From positions 351,426-415,425 of the forward strand of contig JAFIDK010000003.1 of assembly GCA_017051695.1 (NCBI GenBank): a stretch of DNA of 64,000 nt. Reading direction: 5' to 3'. Positions 9,697-18,242 of the stretch are shown piece by piece. The notes under the pieces were generated by a model that saw nothing but the letters and a program-made list of their open reading frames with translations, was not told where the DNA came from and did no database searches. The translations under genes were made by a program, and so were the position numbers. This DNA is from Algoriphagus aestuarii. Lineage in GTDB: Bacteria > Bacteroidota > Bacteroidia > Cytophagales > Cyclobacteriaceae. Position 1 is the stretch's first letter. Each line of letters begins with the position of its first letter.

Positions 9697-10206
9697 ATGG
9701 AAAAAAGAGTATTGGTATTAAATTTAGATCATACACCAGTGGCGGTTGTTCCTGTTCAGAAAGCCATTGTGCTGGTCTTGATGGAAAAAGCCAACTGCTT
9801 GTCAACCTATGAGCTGTTAAAAATCCGTACGGTCAGCAGAAGTTTTGAGTATCCCGCAGTGATACGACTGGTGGCCTATAAATCCATTCCCTACAAAGGT
9901 GTTTTATTGAATAGAAACAATTTATTCAGAAGAGATAATGGTGAATGCCAATACTGTGGAAACAAGCGACACCTTACCATAGATCATGTGGTTCCGAGGT
10001 CCAAAGGAGGGAAAACCAACTGGACCAATTTGGTCACGGCCTGCCATCGATGCAATGTGAACAAAGGTGATAAATCTCCTGAGCAAGCAGGTCTAACACT
10101 TCGAAAAGAACCTTTTCGTCCTAGTTTATCCTATTTCTTGGCAGAATATGCAGAAAGACAAGCTGCGGAATGGCTTCCATTTTTAGCCAGTAATGTCGTC
10201 CAATAA
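9697..10206 (+). CDS. HNH endonuclease family protein
   Basis: A 169-residue stand-alone HNH protein of the common Bacteroidota type. The N-terminal half (VLVLNLDHTPVAVVPVQKAI) is the conserved extension of this family. The zinc-stabilised HNH fold follows: C84-x2-C87, the LTIDHVVPRSKGG catalytic strand with H97, the Asn of NWTNL, and C116-x2-C119. It is predicted to be a metal-dependent nicking nuclease, with no known biological substrate. It starts one base after the preceding stop, so it is probably transcribed with tsaD-smpB. Nothing nearby marks it as part of an intron or a restriction system. Confidence 0.92.
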   Translation: MEKRVLVLNLDHTPVAVVPVQKAIVLVLMEKANCLSTYELLKIRTVSRSFEYPAVIRLVAYKSIPYKGVLLNRNNLFRRDNGECQYCGNKRHLTIDHVVPRSKGGKTNWTNLVTACHRCNVNKGDKSPEQAGLTLRKEPFRPSLSYFLAEYAERQAAEWLPFLASNVVQ

Positions 10207-10269
10207 AGACCAAATAGTAAGATAGTTGGCTTTGGAATTTTTTGGCAAAATAATTGCCTCATTTAAATC

Positions 10270-10722
10270 ATGAATCTACCTGTAATCTATAGCCTTGTCC
10301 TGACTTTTGTTTTAAATCTGTTTCAGGTCCAACATCAGGAATTAATCGGTAGCTGGCAATTGGTCGATTTTGATGGGATCAAAAAAATCAAATCCTCTCC
10401 AGAATATCTGAGTTCAAGCGCGGCATTTAGAGCTGACTTAGAGACTAAAATCCAATATAGACTTGAAAATACAGTCTATACTTTTATGGAGGGAGACAGT
10501 TTAGCCTACACTGATTTTGTGAATAAAGAGATTGCTTTACGCAAAGCCAAAGTCGAAATCAACGATGACAACTTGATGACAATCCAAGAAGGGAAAGATG
10601 TCAAGCAGGCAAAGATTCTTGAATTTGACGGAAATAAATTAGTTCTTGAACCAATATCTACCAATGGAAAAAGTGCAGGTAAGCTGGTTTTTGAAAAGAT
10701 AATCGTGAAAAAAGAAAAGTAG
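10270..10722 (+). CDS. Small secreted lipocalin-like protein
   Basis: A 150-residue protein with a hydrophobic N-terminal export signal (about residues 1-22) and a beta-rich body beginning LIGSWQLVDFDG, the opening of lipocalin-like domains found in many Bacteroidota exported proteins. No catalytic motif is visible. It is separated by 63 nt from the HNH gene; that gap holds an imperfect dyad GGCAA-5-TTGCC (10244-10258), so the gene may have its own promoter. A strong terminator follows. Function unknown. Confidence 0.75.
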   Translation: MNLPVIYSLVLTFVLNLFQVQHQELIGSWQLVDFDGIKKIKSSPEYLSSSAAFRADLETKIQYRLENTVYTFMEGDSLAYTDFVNKEIALRKAKVEINDDNLMTIQEGKDVKQAKILEFDGNKLVLEPISTNGKSAGKLVFEKIIVKKEK

Positions 10723-10747
10723 TAATCACCCTATGAGAAAGATAAAG

Positions 10748-10775
10748 CACAGTCGAATTTCGGCTGTGTTTTTTT
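10748..10775 (+). terminator. Rho-independent terminator after the lipocalin-like gene
   Basis: CACAGTCGA and TCGGCTGTG pair as a 9-bp stem (one U-G) around a 3-nt loop, followed by seven T residues. It starts 25 nt after the stop at 10722. Confidence 0.85.
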
Positions 10776-10922
10776 ATTGATTTTTCATAAACCTTGGTAG
10801 GTGATTTCAGTTTTCTTTGATTTTGAAAATGGGTTAATTTCGGCTCTGAAAACAGAACGATTTCCTCCTTTTCAAACTTAGAAGCACACTGGGTTTCTGC
10901 AGAAAGAGGCAATAAAAAAAAA

Positions 10923-11537
10923 TCAGGATTTGATGGGTAAGTCCAGCTCCAGTTGTCTTGGAAGCAATTGGAAGCTTTTTCTATGCCAAATGCAGCCTCC
11001 GTATTGCTCAATTCCTTCCCGATGGGCTTTGGTTGGGTACCCAACGTTATTCTCCCAGGCATAATGTGGGAATTTTTCAGCTAGTTCTTCCATGAATTTG
11101 TCGCGATAAACTTTAGCCAAGATGGATGCTGCCGCGATGCTGGCATATTTCCCGTCTCCTTTGATCACACAGGTATAAGGAATTTTCAAATCTGATTTGA
11201 ATCGGTTTCCATCGATAAGTAGGTGCTCAGGAACCAGCTTCAAGCCCAATACCGCACGTTTCATTGCCAGAAAAGATGCATTTAAAATGTTGATTTTGTC
11301 AATTTCCTCTACCGATGCTTCAGCGATATGCCAAGCAAGGGCTATTTCTTTGATCTCATCAATGAGTTCCTCTCGTTGTTTCTTCCCAAGTTTTTTGGAG
11401 TCGTTGATCCATTGGTTGGAATAATTGGAAGGAAGAATTACCGCAGCGGCAACAACAGGCCCTGCCAGACAGCCTCTGCCTACTTCATCACATCCTGCTT
11501 CTATTCGGTCAGCTTCTAAAAAGGGTCTGAGAGTCAT
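10923..11537 (-). CDS. rnhB: Ribonuclease HII
   Basis: A 204-residue RNase HII, which removes ribonucleotides misincorporated in DNA and RNA of RNA-DNA hybrids. The acidic catalytic set is visible: D17-E18 in AGCDEVGRGCLAGP, the Asp in HLLIDGNRF, and the Asp of KVYRDKFM. The family segments GDGKYASIAAASILAKV and NVGYPTKAHREGI are present. Length is normal. The ATG at 11537 lies 29 bp inside the 3' end of the upstream glycoside hydrolase gene in another frame; the family N-terminus matches this start, so the overlap seems real and implies coupled translation. Confidence 0.97.
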   Translation of the reverse strand: MTLRPFLEADRIEAGCDEVGRGCLAGPVVAAAVILPSNYSNQWINDSKKLGKKQREELIDEIKEIALAWHIAEASVEEIDKINILNASFLAMKRAVLGLKLVPEHLLIDGNRFKSDLKIPYTCVIKGDGKYASIAAASILAKVYRDKFMEELAEKFPHYAWENNVGYPTKAHREGIEQYGGCIWHRKSFQLLPRQLELDLPIKS

Positions 11538-14181
11538 GTTCCTTATCTTCTCTGATTTTATAATACTTGTGAATCATTTCTGCCACAAGTCCAGTCCAAC
11601 CTGTCTGGTGGGAGGCACCAAGTCCCAAGCCTGAGTCCCCATGGAAATACTCATAAAAGAGGATGTAGTCCCTGAAATGAGGGTCTTCCTGGAATTTTTT
11701 ATTGTAGCCATACACAGGTCGATGGCCATTTTTATCCTTCATAAAGATCTTCATGCACCGAAGGGAAAGCTCCTTGGCGATGATGTCCATGGTCATATAC
11801 CTACCTGAGCCTGTTGGGTATTCAATTGAGAAATCTCCACCATAGTAAAAGTCAAATTTCTTTAATGATTCAATAATCAGAAAATTGATTGGAAACCAGA
11901 TCGGACCTCTCCAGTTGGAGTTGCCACCAAACATCACCGTGTCGGATTCTCCAGGGGTATATTTGATCGATAAGGTATCCCCGGAGATTTTCATGGTGTA
12001 GGGATTGTTCAGATGGTATTTTGAAAGAGATCGTATTCCATATTCACTTAAAAACTCGTCTGAGTCCAGCATTTTTTGAAGAATGCTTTTCATCCTATGA
12101 CCTCTCAAAAGCGAAAATAGCCGCCTTCTATCAAACCCAGGTTGAATCCAGCTGGACACCAAAGCAGCCAATTTGGGCTTTTCGCGTAAGAAAAACTCCA
12201 GTCTCTGTTTGAATTCCGGCAATTGGTCAAACAAGTCTTCCCGAATCGGCTCCACAGCGAAGAGCGGAATCAAACCGACAATGGATCTTACTTTCATTCG
12301 CTTGGACTCCTTTCCAGGCACATGAAAGACATCGTAAAAGAAATTGTCTTCATCATCCCAAAGGGAAATTCCCTCTGCAGAGATATTACTCATCGCTCCG
12401 GCAATGTATAAGAAATGCTCCAGGAATTTGGTGGCAGTAAACTGATAGACTTTGTTGTGTTCACAAAGGTCGAGACTCATTCTCAATAGGTTCAGAGAAA
12501 ACATAGCCATCCAGGAAGTAGCATCTGCCTGCTCCAGTTTTCCTTGATATCGCTGGGCATGGCTTCTGTCAAACACACTGATATTATCCAGCCCCAAAAA
12601 TCCTCCTTCAAATATATTTTGCCCGTCACTGTCTTTCTGATTGACCCACCAGGTGAAATTCAACATCAGCTTATGCAGGGCTCTTTCCAGAAATTCAAAA
12701 TCACCTTTTCCGTTATTGGCTTTTTTATCGATTTGGTAGACGCGGAGTACGGCATAAGCATGTACGGGAGGGTTGACATCCGAGAAATTCCATTCGTAAG
12801 CCGGGATTTGACCGTTTGGATGCATGTACCACTCATTGAGCAAAAGCAAAAGTTGGTTTTTGGCAAAGTCAGGATCGATTCTGGCTATAGGAATGCAGTG
12901 AAATGCCAAGTCCCAGGCAGCATACCAAGGATATTCCCATTTGTCTGGCATGGAGATGACATCGTAGTTTTGGAGGTGTTTCCAATTGCTGTTTCTTCCT
13001 TTTTTTCTGGAAACAGGAGGGACATATCGCCCTGGGTCTCCTTCCAGCCATCTTTCCACATCATAATAATAGAATTGCTTGGACCACATCATTCCTGCAA
13101 ATGCCTGACGTTGGATCATTTTCATGTCTTCGTCTGGGATTCTGTCCTGCAATTCTGCATAAAATTCATCCGCCTCCTGTTTTGCTTTTTCGAGGATTTC
13201 CCCACAGATTTCCAGAGGAGCCTCGATATGTTGGTGCATTAAACGGAGCTGAATGGTCTGGCTTTCTCCGGCAGCTATTTCCAAATGATAAATCGCTGCG
13301 GCTTTCGTACCAAAATCTTCCGGGTTTAAATGTTTCGTATCGCCTTCCACCACATAATCATTGATGGCGTCTTTCAGAAACTTTTTCTCGTTTCCGATAT
13401 TGTAAATCTTCTCCCGATTGGTTTCGTTGTCACAAAACTTGATTTCCGGATTTCCATCAAAAGAGATGGTGTAATTGCCTGACTTGGGATTATAAGCACG
13501 GATGGTGTTTTCATCGATTTTGCTCAGTCTTGGAAGGAATGGTTCATGCCCCGTAAACCAGGTTTTGCGAAGCCAAAGAGTAGGCATAACGCAGAGATAG
13601 GCTTTTTCAGGACCTCGGTTATGGATGGTGACAGAAGCGACGATGTCTTCCACATCGTTTTTGGCATATTCGATAAAGATGTCAAAGTATTCATCTTTGT
13701 CAAAAACACCCGTATCGATCAATTCATATTCAGGATCGGTTTTGCCTCTTTTTAGATTGACATCAAGAAGTTCTTTATATGGGAATTCAGCTTGAGGATA
13801 CTTATAAAGCATCTTCATATAGCTGTGAGAAGGGGTGGAGTCCAGGTAGTAATAGATTTCTTTTACATCTTCTCCATGATTCCCCTGATTGCCGGTGACG
13901 CCATACAGGCGTTCTTTGATAAATGGGTCTTTTCCATTCCAGAATCCCCAAGCCAAACAAAGCTTTTGCTTGTTATCAGAAATTCCTCCTATGCCTTCTT
14001 CGCCCCATCTATAGGCCTTACTTCTGGCTTCATCATGAGTGACATTTTCCCATGCTGATCCATCTGGGCTATAGTCTTCTCTGACTGTTCCCCACTGTCT
14101 TTCAGTCAGGTACGGTCCCCACTTCTTCCAATGCTTTATCCTTTCCCTATCTTCTTGTAATCTTAATTTTTCAGCAATCAT
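11509..14181 (-). CDS. GH63-like (MGH1-type) glycoside hydrolase, probably cytosolic
   Basis: A protein of about 890 residues from the chosen ATG at 14181 (MIAEKLRLQEDRERIKHW). The frame is open to a TTG at 14298, but the ATG matches the family N-terminus (HWKKWGPYLTERQWGTVRED), so the longer form looks spurious. The N-terminal half is a beta-rich domain with AYRWGEEGIGGISD and WNGKDPFIKERLYGVTGNQG. The C-terminal half (about residues 400-880) is an (alpha/alpha)6 barrel of the MGH1/GH63 clan (EYPWYAAWDLAFHCIPIA, NWRGPIWFPINFLI, SHQTGWTGLVAEMI). Relatives act on alpha-glucosides or mannosyl/glucosyl glycerate; the substrate here is not known. There is no signal peptide. It overlaps rnhB by 29 bp. 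Confidence 0.88.
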   Translation of the reverse strand: MIAEKLRLQEDRERIKHWKKWGPYLTERQWGTVREDYSPDGSAWENVTHDEARSKAYRWGEEGIGGISDNKQKLCLAWGFWNGKDPFIKERLYGVTGNQGNHGEDVKEIYYYLDSTPSHSYMKMLYKYPQAEFPYKELLDVNLKRGKTDPEYELIDTGVFDKDEYFDIFIEYAKNDVEDIVASVTIHNRGPEKAYLCVMPTLWLRKTWFTGHEPFLPRLSKIDENTIRAYNPKSGNYTISFDGNPEIKFCDNETNREKIYNIGNEKKFLKDAINDYVVEGDTKHLNPEDFGTKAAAIYHLEIAAGESQTIQLRLMHQHIEAPLEICGEILEKAKQEADEFYAELQDRIPDEDMKMIQRQAFAGMMWSKQFYYYDVERWLEGDPGRYVPPVSRKKGRNSNWKHLQNYDVISMPDKWEYPWYAAWDLAFHCIPIARIDPDFAKNQLLLLLNEWYMHPNGQIPAYEWNFSDVNPPVHAYAVLRVYQIDKKANNGKGDFEFLERALHKLMLNFTWWVNQKDSDGQNIFEGGFLGLDNISVFDRSHAQRYQGKLEQADATSWMAMFSLNLLRMSLDLCEHNKVYQFTATKFLEHFLYIAGAMSNISAEGISLWDDEDNFFYDVFHVPGKESKRMKVRSIVGLIPLFAVEPIREDLFDQLPEFKQRLEFFLREKPKLAALVSSWIQPGFDRRRLFSLLRGHRMKSILQKMLDSDEFLSEYGIRSLSKYHLNNPYTMKISGDTLSIKYTPGESDTVMFGGNSNWRGPIWFPINFLIIESLKKFDFYYGGDFSIEYPTGSGRYMTMDIIAKELSLRCMKIFMKDKNGHRPVYGYNKKFQEDPHFRDYILFYEYFHGDSGLGLGASHQTGWTGLVAEMIHKYYKIREDKEHDSQTLFRS

Positions 14182-14415
14182 GTCATTATCAAATGAGCGA
14201 ACTTCGAAATTATGATTTTCCTTGGATAATGGGCTATTTTTCAGACTTCTGATTAAAGAAACAGCCTGTATTTTTTTTATCTGGCAATCAGAAAGCAAAA
14301 AAAATGTTATTCAGCTATTTGATTGATTTCTTTGTTCCACTCGATGTTCGTTTGATAAAATTGGTTTTGTAAGAAGCTTTTTAGGTTGATAATCAAGTTT
14401 TTCAATTCTTTTTTG
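14182..14415. other. Divergent intergenic region upstream of the GH gene and blaI
   Basis: AT-rich spacer between the minus-strand glycoside hydrolase and the plus-strand blaI operon. It must hold promoters for both. On the minus strand TAATTTCG, about 25-30 nt before the ATG at 14181, resembles a -7 box with one mismatch. I see no RNA gene and no convincing coding frame in it. Confidence 0.4.
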
Positions 14416-14431
14416 TTCTACACTTGTAGAA
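14416..14431. promoter_or_regulatory. BlaI-type operator, copy 1
   Basis: TTCTACACTTGTAGAA is a perfect 7+7 inverted repeat with a 2-nt centre. It contains the TACA-n2-TGTA core recognised by BlaI/MecI repressors. It lies 45 nt before the likely blaI start and is followed by a second copy. Confidence 0.85.
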
Positions 14432-14442
14432 ATGATTTTTTA

Positions 14443-14458
14443 TTCTACATTTGTAGAA
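14443..14458. promoter_or_regulatory. BlaI-type operator, copy 2
   Basis: TTCTACATTTGTAGAA is identical to copy 1 except for the first centre base. Centre-to-centre spacing is 27 bp, about 2.5 helical turns. Both copies lie between the promoter region and the ATG at 14477, consistent with autorepression of the blaI-M56 operon. Confidence 0.85.
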
Positions 14459-14476
14459 GTAAATTCAGATTTAAGC

Positions 14477-14845
14477 ATGAAACTATCCCCGACAGAAGAA
14501 GAATTAATGAATCATTTATGGAAGTTGAAAAGAGCATTTATGAAGGATTTATTAGAGGAATATCCTGATCCAAAGCCCGCACCGACGACGGTGTCCACAC
14601 TGCTTAAAAGAATGCAGGAAAAGAACTTCGTAGGGTATGATTCGATGGGTAAACTCAGGGAATATTTTCCCCTGGTGTCAAAAGAGAGCTATTTCAACAA
14701 ACATATGAAGGGGCTGATCAAGAATTTTTTTAACGATTCACCAGCCCAGTTTGCATCTTTTTTTACCAAAAAGGCAGACTTCACCGAAGAGGAACTGGAG
14801 GCTCTAAAAGAAATTATCGAAGATAAACTAACCAAAAAGAAATGA
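14477..14845 (+). CDS. BlaI/MecI-type winged-helix repressor
   Basis: A 122-residue protein from ATG 14477 (MKLSPTEEELMNHLWKL). An upstream ATG at 14432 would add 15 residues encoded by operator DNA and is rejected. Residues 1-75 form the winged helix (PAPTTVSTLLKRMQEKNFV is the recognition region); residues about 80-120 form the dimerising, protease-sensitive tail. Such repressors bind TACAnnTGTA dyads and are released when the partner M56 membrane protease cuts them. Two perfect operators precede the gene. The stop overlaps the next gene in ATGA. The regulated function need not be beta-lactam resistance; no beta-lactamase gene lies in the window. Confidence 0.92.
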   Translation: MKLSPTEEELMNHLWKLKRAFMKDLLEEYPDPKPAPTTVSTLLKRMQEKNFVGYDSMGKLREYFPLVSKESYFNKHMKGLIKNFFNDSPAQFASFFTKKADFTEEELEALKEIIEDKLTKKK

Positions 14846-17106
14846 TGGAATATCTCTTAAAATCCATGCTTTGTTTGGTGCTGCTGCTTTTGATTCATCG
14901 ATTGTTTCTTCAGCGGGAAGTCATGCATCAGTTTAACCGGTTCTTCCTTTTGGGGGCGGTCGTATTTTCTTTCCTAATCCCTTTCAATTCGATCGAGGTT
15001 GCCGCTGAAAAAGAAGAAATTACTTATTCTGAATTTTCTGAATCAGACTTTTCAAATGAGTTTGTCCTTCCTGAACACAGCTTATTACCGGAAACTATTT
15101 CGGTAGAAACGGCAAAAACTCCGGATCAAGCATTTCCTTGGAATGAAGTTTTTTGGGGGATTTATAGTTTGATCACTTTGGTTTTATTGATCCGTTTTAT
15201 CAGAAATATTAAAGTGCTCATGGATCAAGTGCAGCAAAATCTGAAAGTTACCTACAAGGGAATGACACTGGTTTTGCTGCCGAAAGCCTCACTTCCTTAC
15301 ACATTTTTAAAATTTGTTTTTGTTAGTAAAACAGACTTCGAAAATGGAGGATTGGCAGATGCGATTATTGAACACGAATACACGCATGTCAAAGAAGGGC
15401 ATAGCTATGATATCATATTTCTGGAGGCATTGTTGATCCCATTCTGGTTTCATCCAGGATTGTATTTGGCAAAACAGGCGATTCGTCTCAACCATGAATT
15501 TATTGCTGATCAAAAGGCGCTAAAAACCACCTCACTTCATAGCTACCAAAAGATGTTGCTTGCTTTGGCAAGTCAGGAAGTACGATTTTCCTTGGTAAGC
15601 AATTTGAATTTTTCTCTCACTAAAAAACGATTGAAAATGATGAAACAACAATCCAATCCATTTCAGAAATGGGCTAAACTACTCGTAATGATCCCTGTTT
15701 TGGGAGCTTTGGTTTATGTGTTTAGTGAGAAGGTAACTGCACATCAGGAGAAAGAAAAAGCGGAGCAAGAAGAGGTGTTTAAATCTACGGAGATTGATGA
15801 GGGTTTCACTTTAAAAAGTGATGGAAGCTTCGTCTATCAAAATGAAAATTATCAGCTTTCCCAGTTACCTGGGATTTTGGAAGGTCTAGACAAGGAAAAT
15901 ACCATTATAAACATCATTGCCAGTTCAGAGGTGAAAATGGGAGTGATTCAGGATTTTCAGCGGATTTTGAGGGAAACTGGTGTGAATAAAGTGAAGTATC
16001 AATCCTCGACAGGAGAAATCCAATTGGCAGCAACTAAAGTTTTTAATTTGGCACCTATTGTAAATAATAAAGAGAGAGATCAATATTATAAAAACGCTAC
16101 TTTTTTTGTTGAAAATGAGTCCGGCGACTTAGAGGAGAAATCCTATCAAATGCTTTCTGACGAAGAAAAAAAGATGCTTTCTTTCTTTCCGGTTGCCCCA
16201 GGGGCTTCCAGCCCAACTTTAGAGGAATTTGAATCATTTAAGAATCCGGAAGATTTTGCTGTATGGCTTGATGGAAAACATATCCAAAATTCTGAGTTGG
16301 AAATGGTTAAGTATTCCCAAATCGTTCATGTGTTCAATAGTTTTGTTCATGCTAATGCCAGATCTGAAAAGTTTCCTCAAGATCATCAGGTACATCTTTA
16401 TACTGAAGAAGGTTTTGAGAAGACTTATGGGGCTAGCTCCGGTTTTGGAGAACCTCTTACAAAAGGGGACAAACTCTATTTATATCCAGCTGAAAATAGG
16501 GTGAATAGAGGTAAGCCTTGGGTGAAAGATGCAAAGTCAGCAGTTTCGGTTTACCAAGAAATGAACGATAAATACGAAAAATTTAGAAAAGTTGAGCCTC
16601 ATTTTATTCAGAGATCTGAAGAAGAGCAGCAAAAGTTACAGGCACAATTTTCTGAATTGGGAAGTTTGTATTTCAGGATTCCTTTGGAACTGAAAGGCAC
16701 TGTATCAAGGCCCATTCATCCTTTTGCTCCCTACCTTAAACTGGAATCTGATGGTAATGTATATTACAAACTTGCCGAGGATTTGACCGCTGAAGAAAAA
16801 AGTCAATTACCTCCACCTCCTTCAGTTTCCAAGGATAAAGTAGAGGCCTATCATCAACTTTTTCTAAAATATGAATGGATAAGAATGGAGGGAAGAAGAT
16901 ATTCGAATAAAACCCAAGAGGAGCGAGCATACATGTATGAGCTTTACAATGCCATGCAAGACCAGTATATGGCTATGAATCCTATCCAAAGACGTCAGGT
17001 AAAACGTGTTAACTACCCCTTTATTCCTTTAAATGAAAATGGTCATTTGACTTTCAAAGTAGTGGATGAATTGACTCCAGAGCAAAGGGCCTTTTCGGGC
17101 TGCTGA
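14842..17106 (+). CDS. M56 (BlaR1-like) membrane metallopeptidase with long periplasmic tail
   Basis: A 754-residue sensor protease. Membrane helices lie at about 3-20, 34-50, 103-120 and 280-296, with the M56 zinc peptidase between: HEYTH at 178-182 and the downstream glutamate in NHEFIAD (E219). It is expected to cleave the BlaI-type repressor encoded just upstream. Instead of a penicillin-binding domain, the roughly 455-residue tail starts with an ExbD/TolR-like stretch (IINIIASSEVKMGVIQDF, about 350-400). It ends in two tandem related modules of about 85-100 residues (571-669 and 670-754), each closing with PFxP...G...K...LTxE. The tail is probably the signal-sensing part. ATGA overlap with blaI. 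Confidence 0.9.
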   Translation: MMEYLLKSMLCLVLLLLIHRLFLQREVMHQFNRFFLLGAVVFSFLIPFNSIEVAAEKEEITYSEFSESDFSNEFVLPEHSLLPETISVETAKTPDQAFPWNEVFWGIYSLITLVLLIRFIRNIKVLMDQVQQNLKVTYKGMTLVLLPKASLPYTFLKFVFVSKTDFENGGLADAIIEHEYTHVKEGHSYDIIFLEALLIPFWFHPGLYLAKQAIRLNHEFIADQKALKTTSLHSYQKMLLALASQEVRFSLVSNLNFSLTKKRLKMMKQQSNPFQKWAKLLVMIPVLGALVYVFSEKVTAHQEKEKAEQEEVFKSTEIDEGFTLKSDGSFVYQNENYQLSQLPGILEGLDKENTIINIIASSEVKMGVIQDFQRILRETGVNKVKYQSSTGEIQLAATKVFNLAPIVNNKERDQYYKNATFFVENESGDLEEKSYQMLSDEEKKMLSFFPVAPGASSPTLEEFESFKNPEDFAVWLDGKHIQNSELEMVKYSQIVHVFNSFVHANARSEKFPQDHQVHLYTEEGFEKTYGASSGFGEPLTKGDKLYLYPAENRVNRGKPWVKDAKSAVSVYQEMNDKYEKFRKVEPHFIQRSEEEQQKLQAQFSELGSLYFRIPLELKGTVSRPIHPFAPYLKLESDGNVYYKLAEDLTAEEKSQLPPPPSVSKDKVEAYHQLFLKYEWIRMEGRRYSNKTQEERAYMYELYNAMQDQYMAMNPIQRRQVKRVNYPFIPLNENGHLTFKVVDELTPEQRAFSGC

Positions 17107-17119
17107 AAAGGATAGAAGA

Positions 17120-18241
17120 CTATGAAAATGACTGGGTCAATTGATATTCTGACTCAGTCATTTTTGTTTCAAGGAGTAAGTGGTTAAGAATAGTTGGCCA
17201 GGAATTATTCCATTCTTGGATTTCCTCATTTGACCGAAAACCAGATTGGATCCATTGTTCTAATTTTAGAAAATCAAAAGTTTCGGAAGCTATACCCGCC
17301 TGGGTTTTTGCTGTGTCAATTGCATTGCATGCTTGCTCGTACTGACCTTTCACCGGAATGACCATCACAGGTTTCCCCAGATACATGGCCTCGCAAACCG
17401 ATTCAAAGCCTGCTGTACAAACCAGACCTCTGCAAGATGCCATGTCCTGGAGAAAATGTTGATCATGCACTCTGTGCAATGAAAGATTGGGGAGGGGAAA
17501 CTCTGTTTCATTCACATCCTTTTTATCCCAATAGGCCCTAATTTTGATTTGAGGATGTTTTTTTGCAAAAGCAAGGATTTCCTCAGCATACCCGGAATTG
17601 ACCATATAAGCCAAGAATAAATCCCCAGAACTCACTTCAAGTTTCTTAACTTCTGATCTCAACAATGGCGGAACTACGAGCAGTTTTGGATCTTTGTTAT
17701 CGCCCAAGTTTTGAAAAGATAAAGCCAGTTTTTTTTCTGCACCTATGGCGGTTAGCCATGTGTTCACTTGAAAACACTCTTTGTCAAATGCCTTGGATTT
17801 GGCAAAGGTGAATTCCGGATGTCCTATTAAATATTGATGACCGATTACCCAAAACCTGGCTCTTGGTTGAAAAAAGAAGTTGTAAAACCCACCTAAAAGG
17901 TCATAAAAATTGAGGATGATATCCGGGTTTTCCTTACAGACTATTTGATGTATCTGATTTAAACTCTGTATAAAAGTAGGGGTGTTTCTGAGGTTGTGCA
18001 GGATGGTTTTGCCAATTAAAATCCGCTTGTCAGTCTTATCGGCGACGAAATTTGGACTTTCTACGGGATGGACTTTGGCTCCGACTTCACGGATAAAAAA
18101 ATCGGGTATTACCCTCCTTTTACTTTTACCAACAATCACTCCACAAAGCTCATGGCTGTTTTTACGAAGCAAAGTTGAAAAAGCTATGGCCTGTGTCATG
18201 TGTCCACGACCTTCCCCCTGGACGATAAATAAAAACTTCAT
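17120..18241 (-). CDS. GT28/GT1-like glycosyltransferase
   Basis: A 373-residue GT-B fold enzyme. The N-terminus FLFIVQGEGRGHMTQAIAF carries the Gly-rich loop of MurG/MGT-type transferases. The C-terminal donor-binding region is CTAGFESVCEAMYLGKPVMV followed by PVKGQYEQACNA. It probably transfers a nucleotide-activated sugar to a lipid or envelope acceptor. Its ATG lies one base after the stop of the upstream LpxH-like phosphoesterase gene, a pairing that suggests a shared envelope-lipid pathway (an inference). The last 15 codons double as the terminator of the convergent M56 gene. Confidence 0.85.
   Translation of the reverse strand: MKFLFIVQGEGRGHMTQAIAFSTLLRKNSHELCGVIVGKSKRRVIPDFFIREVGAKVHPVESPNFVADKTDKRILIGKTILHNLRNTPTFIQSLNQIHQIVCKENPDIILNFYDLLGGFYNFFFQPRARFWVIGHQYLIGHPEFTFAKSKAFDKECFQVNTWLTAIGAEKKLALSFQNLGDNKDPKLLVVPPLLRSEVKKLEVSSGDLFLAYMVNSGYAEEILAFAKKHPQIKIRAYWDKKDVNETEFPLPNLSLHRVHDQHFLQDMASCRGLVCTAGFESVCEAMYLGKPVMVIPVKGQYEQACNAIDTAKTQAGIASETFDFLKLEQWIQSGFRSNEEIQEWNNSWPTILNHLLLETKMTESEYQLTQSFS
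17125..17164 (+). terminator. Terminator for the blaI-M56 operon, inside the convergent gene's 3' end
   Basis: AAAATGACTGGGTCA pairs with TGACTCAGTCATTTT (15 bp, one G-U) across a 10-nt loop and runs into five T residues. It lies wholly within the last codons of the convergent glycosyltransferase gene. Confidence 0.75.
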
Positions 18242-18242
18242 T

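Noticed and set aside
9697-10206. HNH gene as part of a homing or defence island
   Set aside because: It sits in a housekeeping operon with no flanking repeats, intron, methylase or mobile gene.
12544-13242. 232-codon plus-strand frame inside the glycoside hydrolase gene
   Set aside because: Antisense to a conserved family protein, with composition typical of reversed coding sequence.
14182-14298. TTG start at 14298 for the glycoside hydrolase
   Set aside because: The 39 extra residues do not resemble the family, and ATG 14181 precedes the conserved N-terminus.
14432-14476. Longer BlaI start at ATG 14432
   Set aside because: The extra 15 codons are the operator DNA itself; the family N-terminus starts at 14477.
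14842-14850. Beta-lactam resistance role for the blaI-M56 pair
   Set aside because: No penicillin-binding sensor domain in the M56 protein and no beta-lactamase gene nearby.
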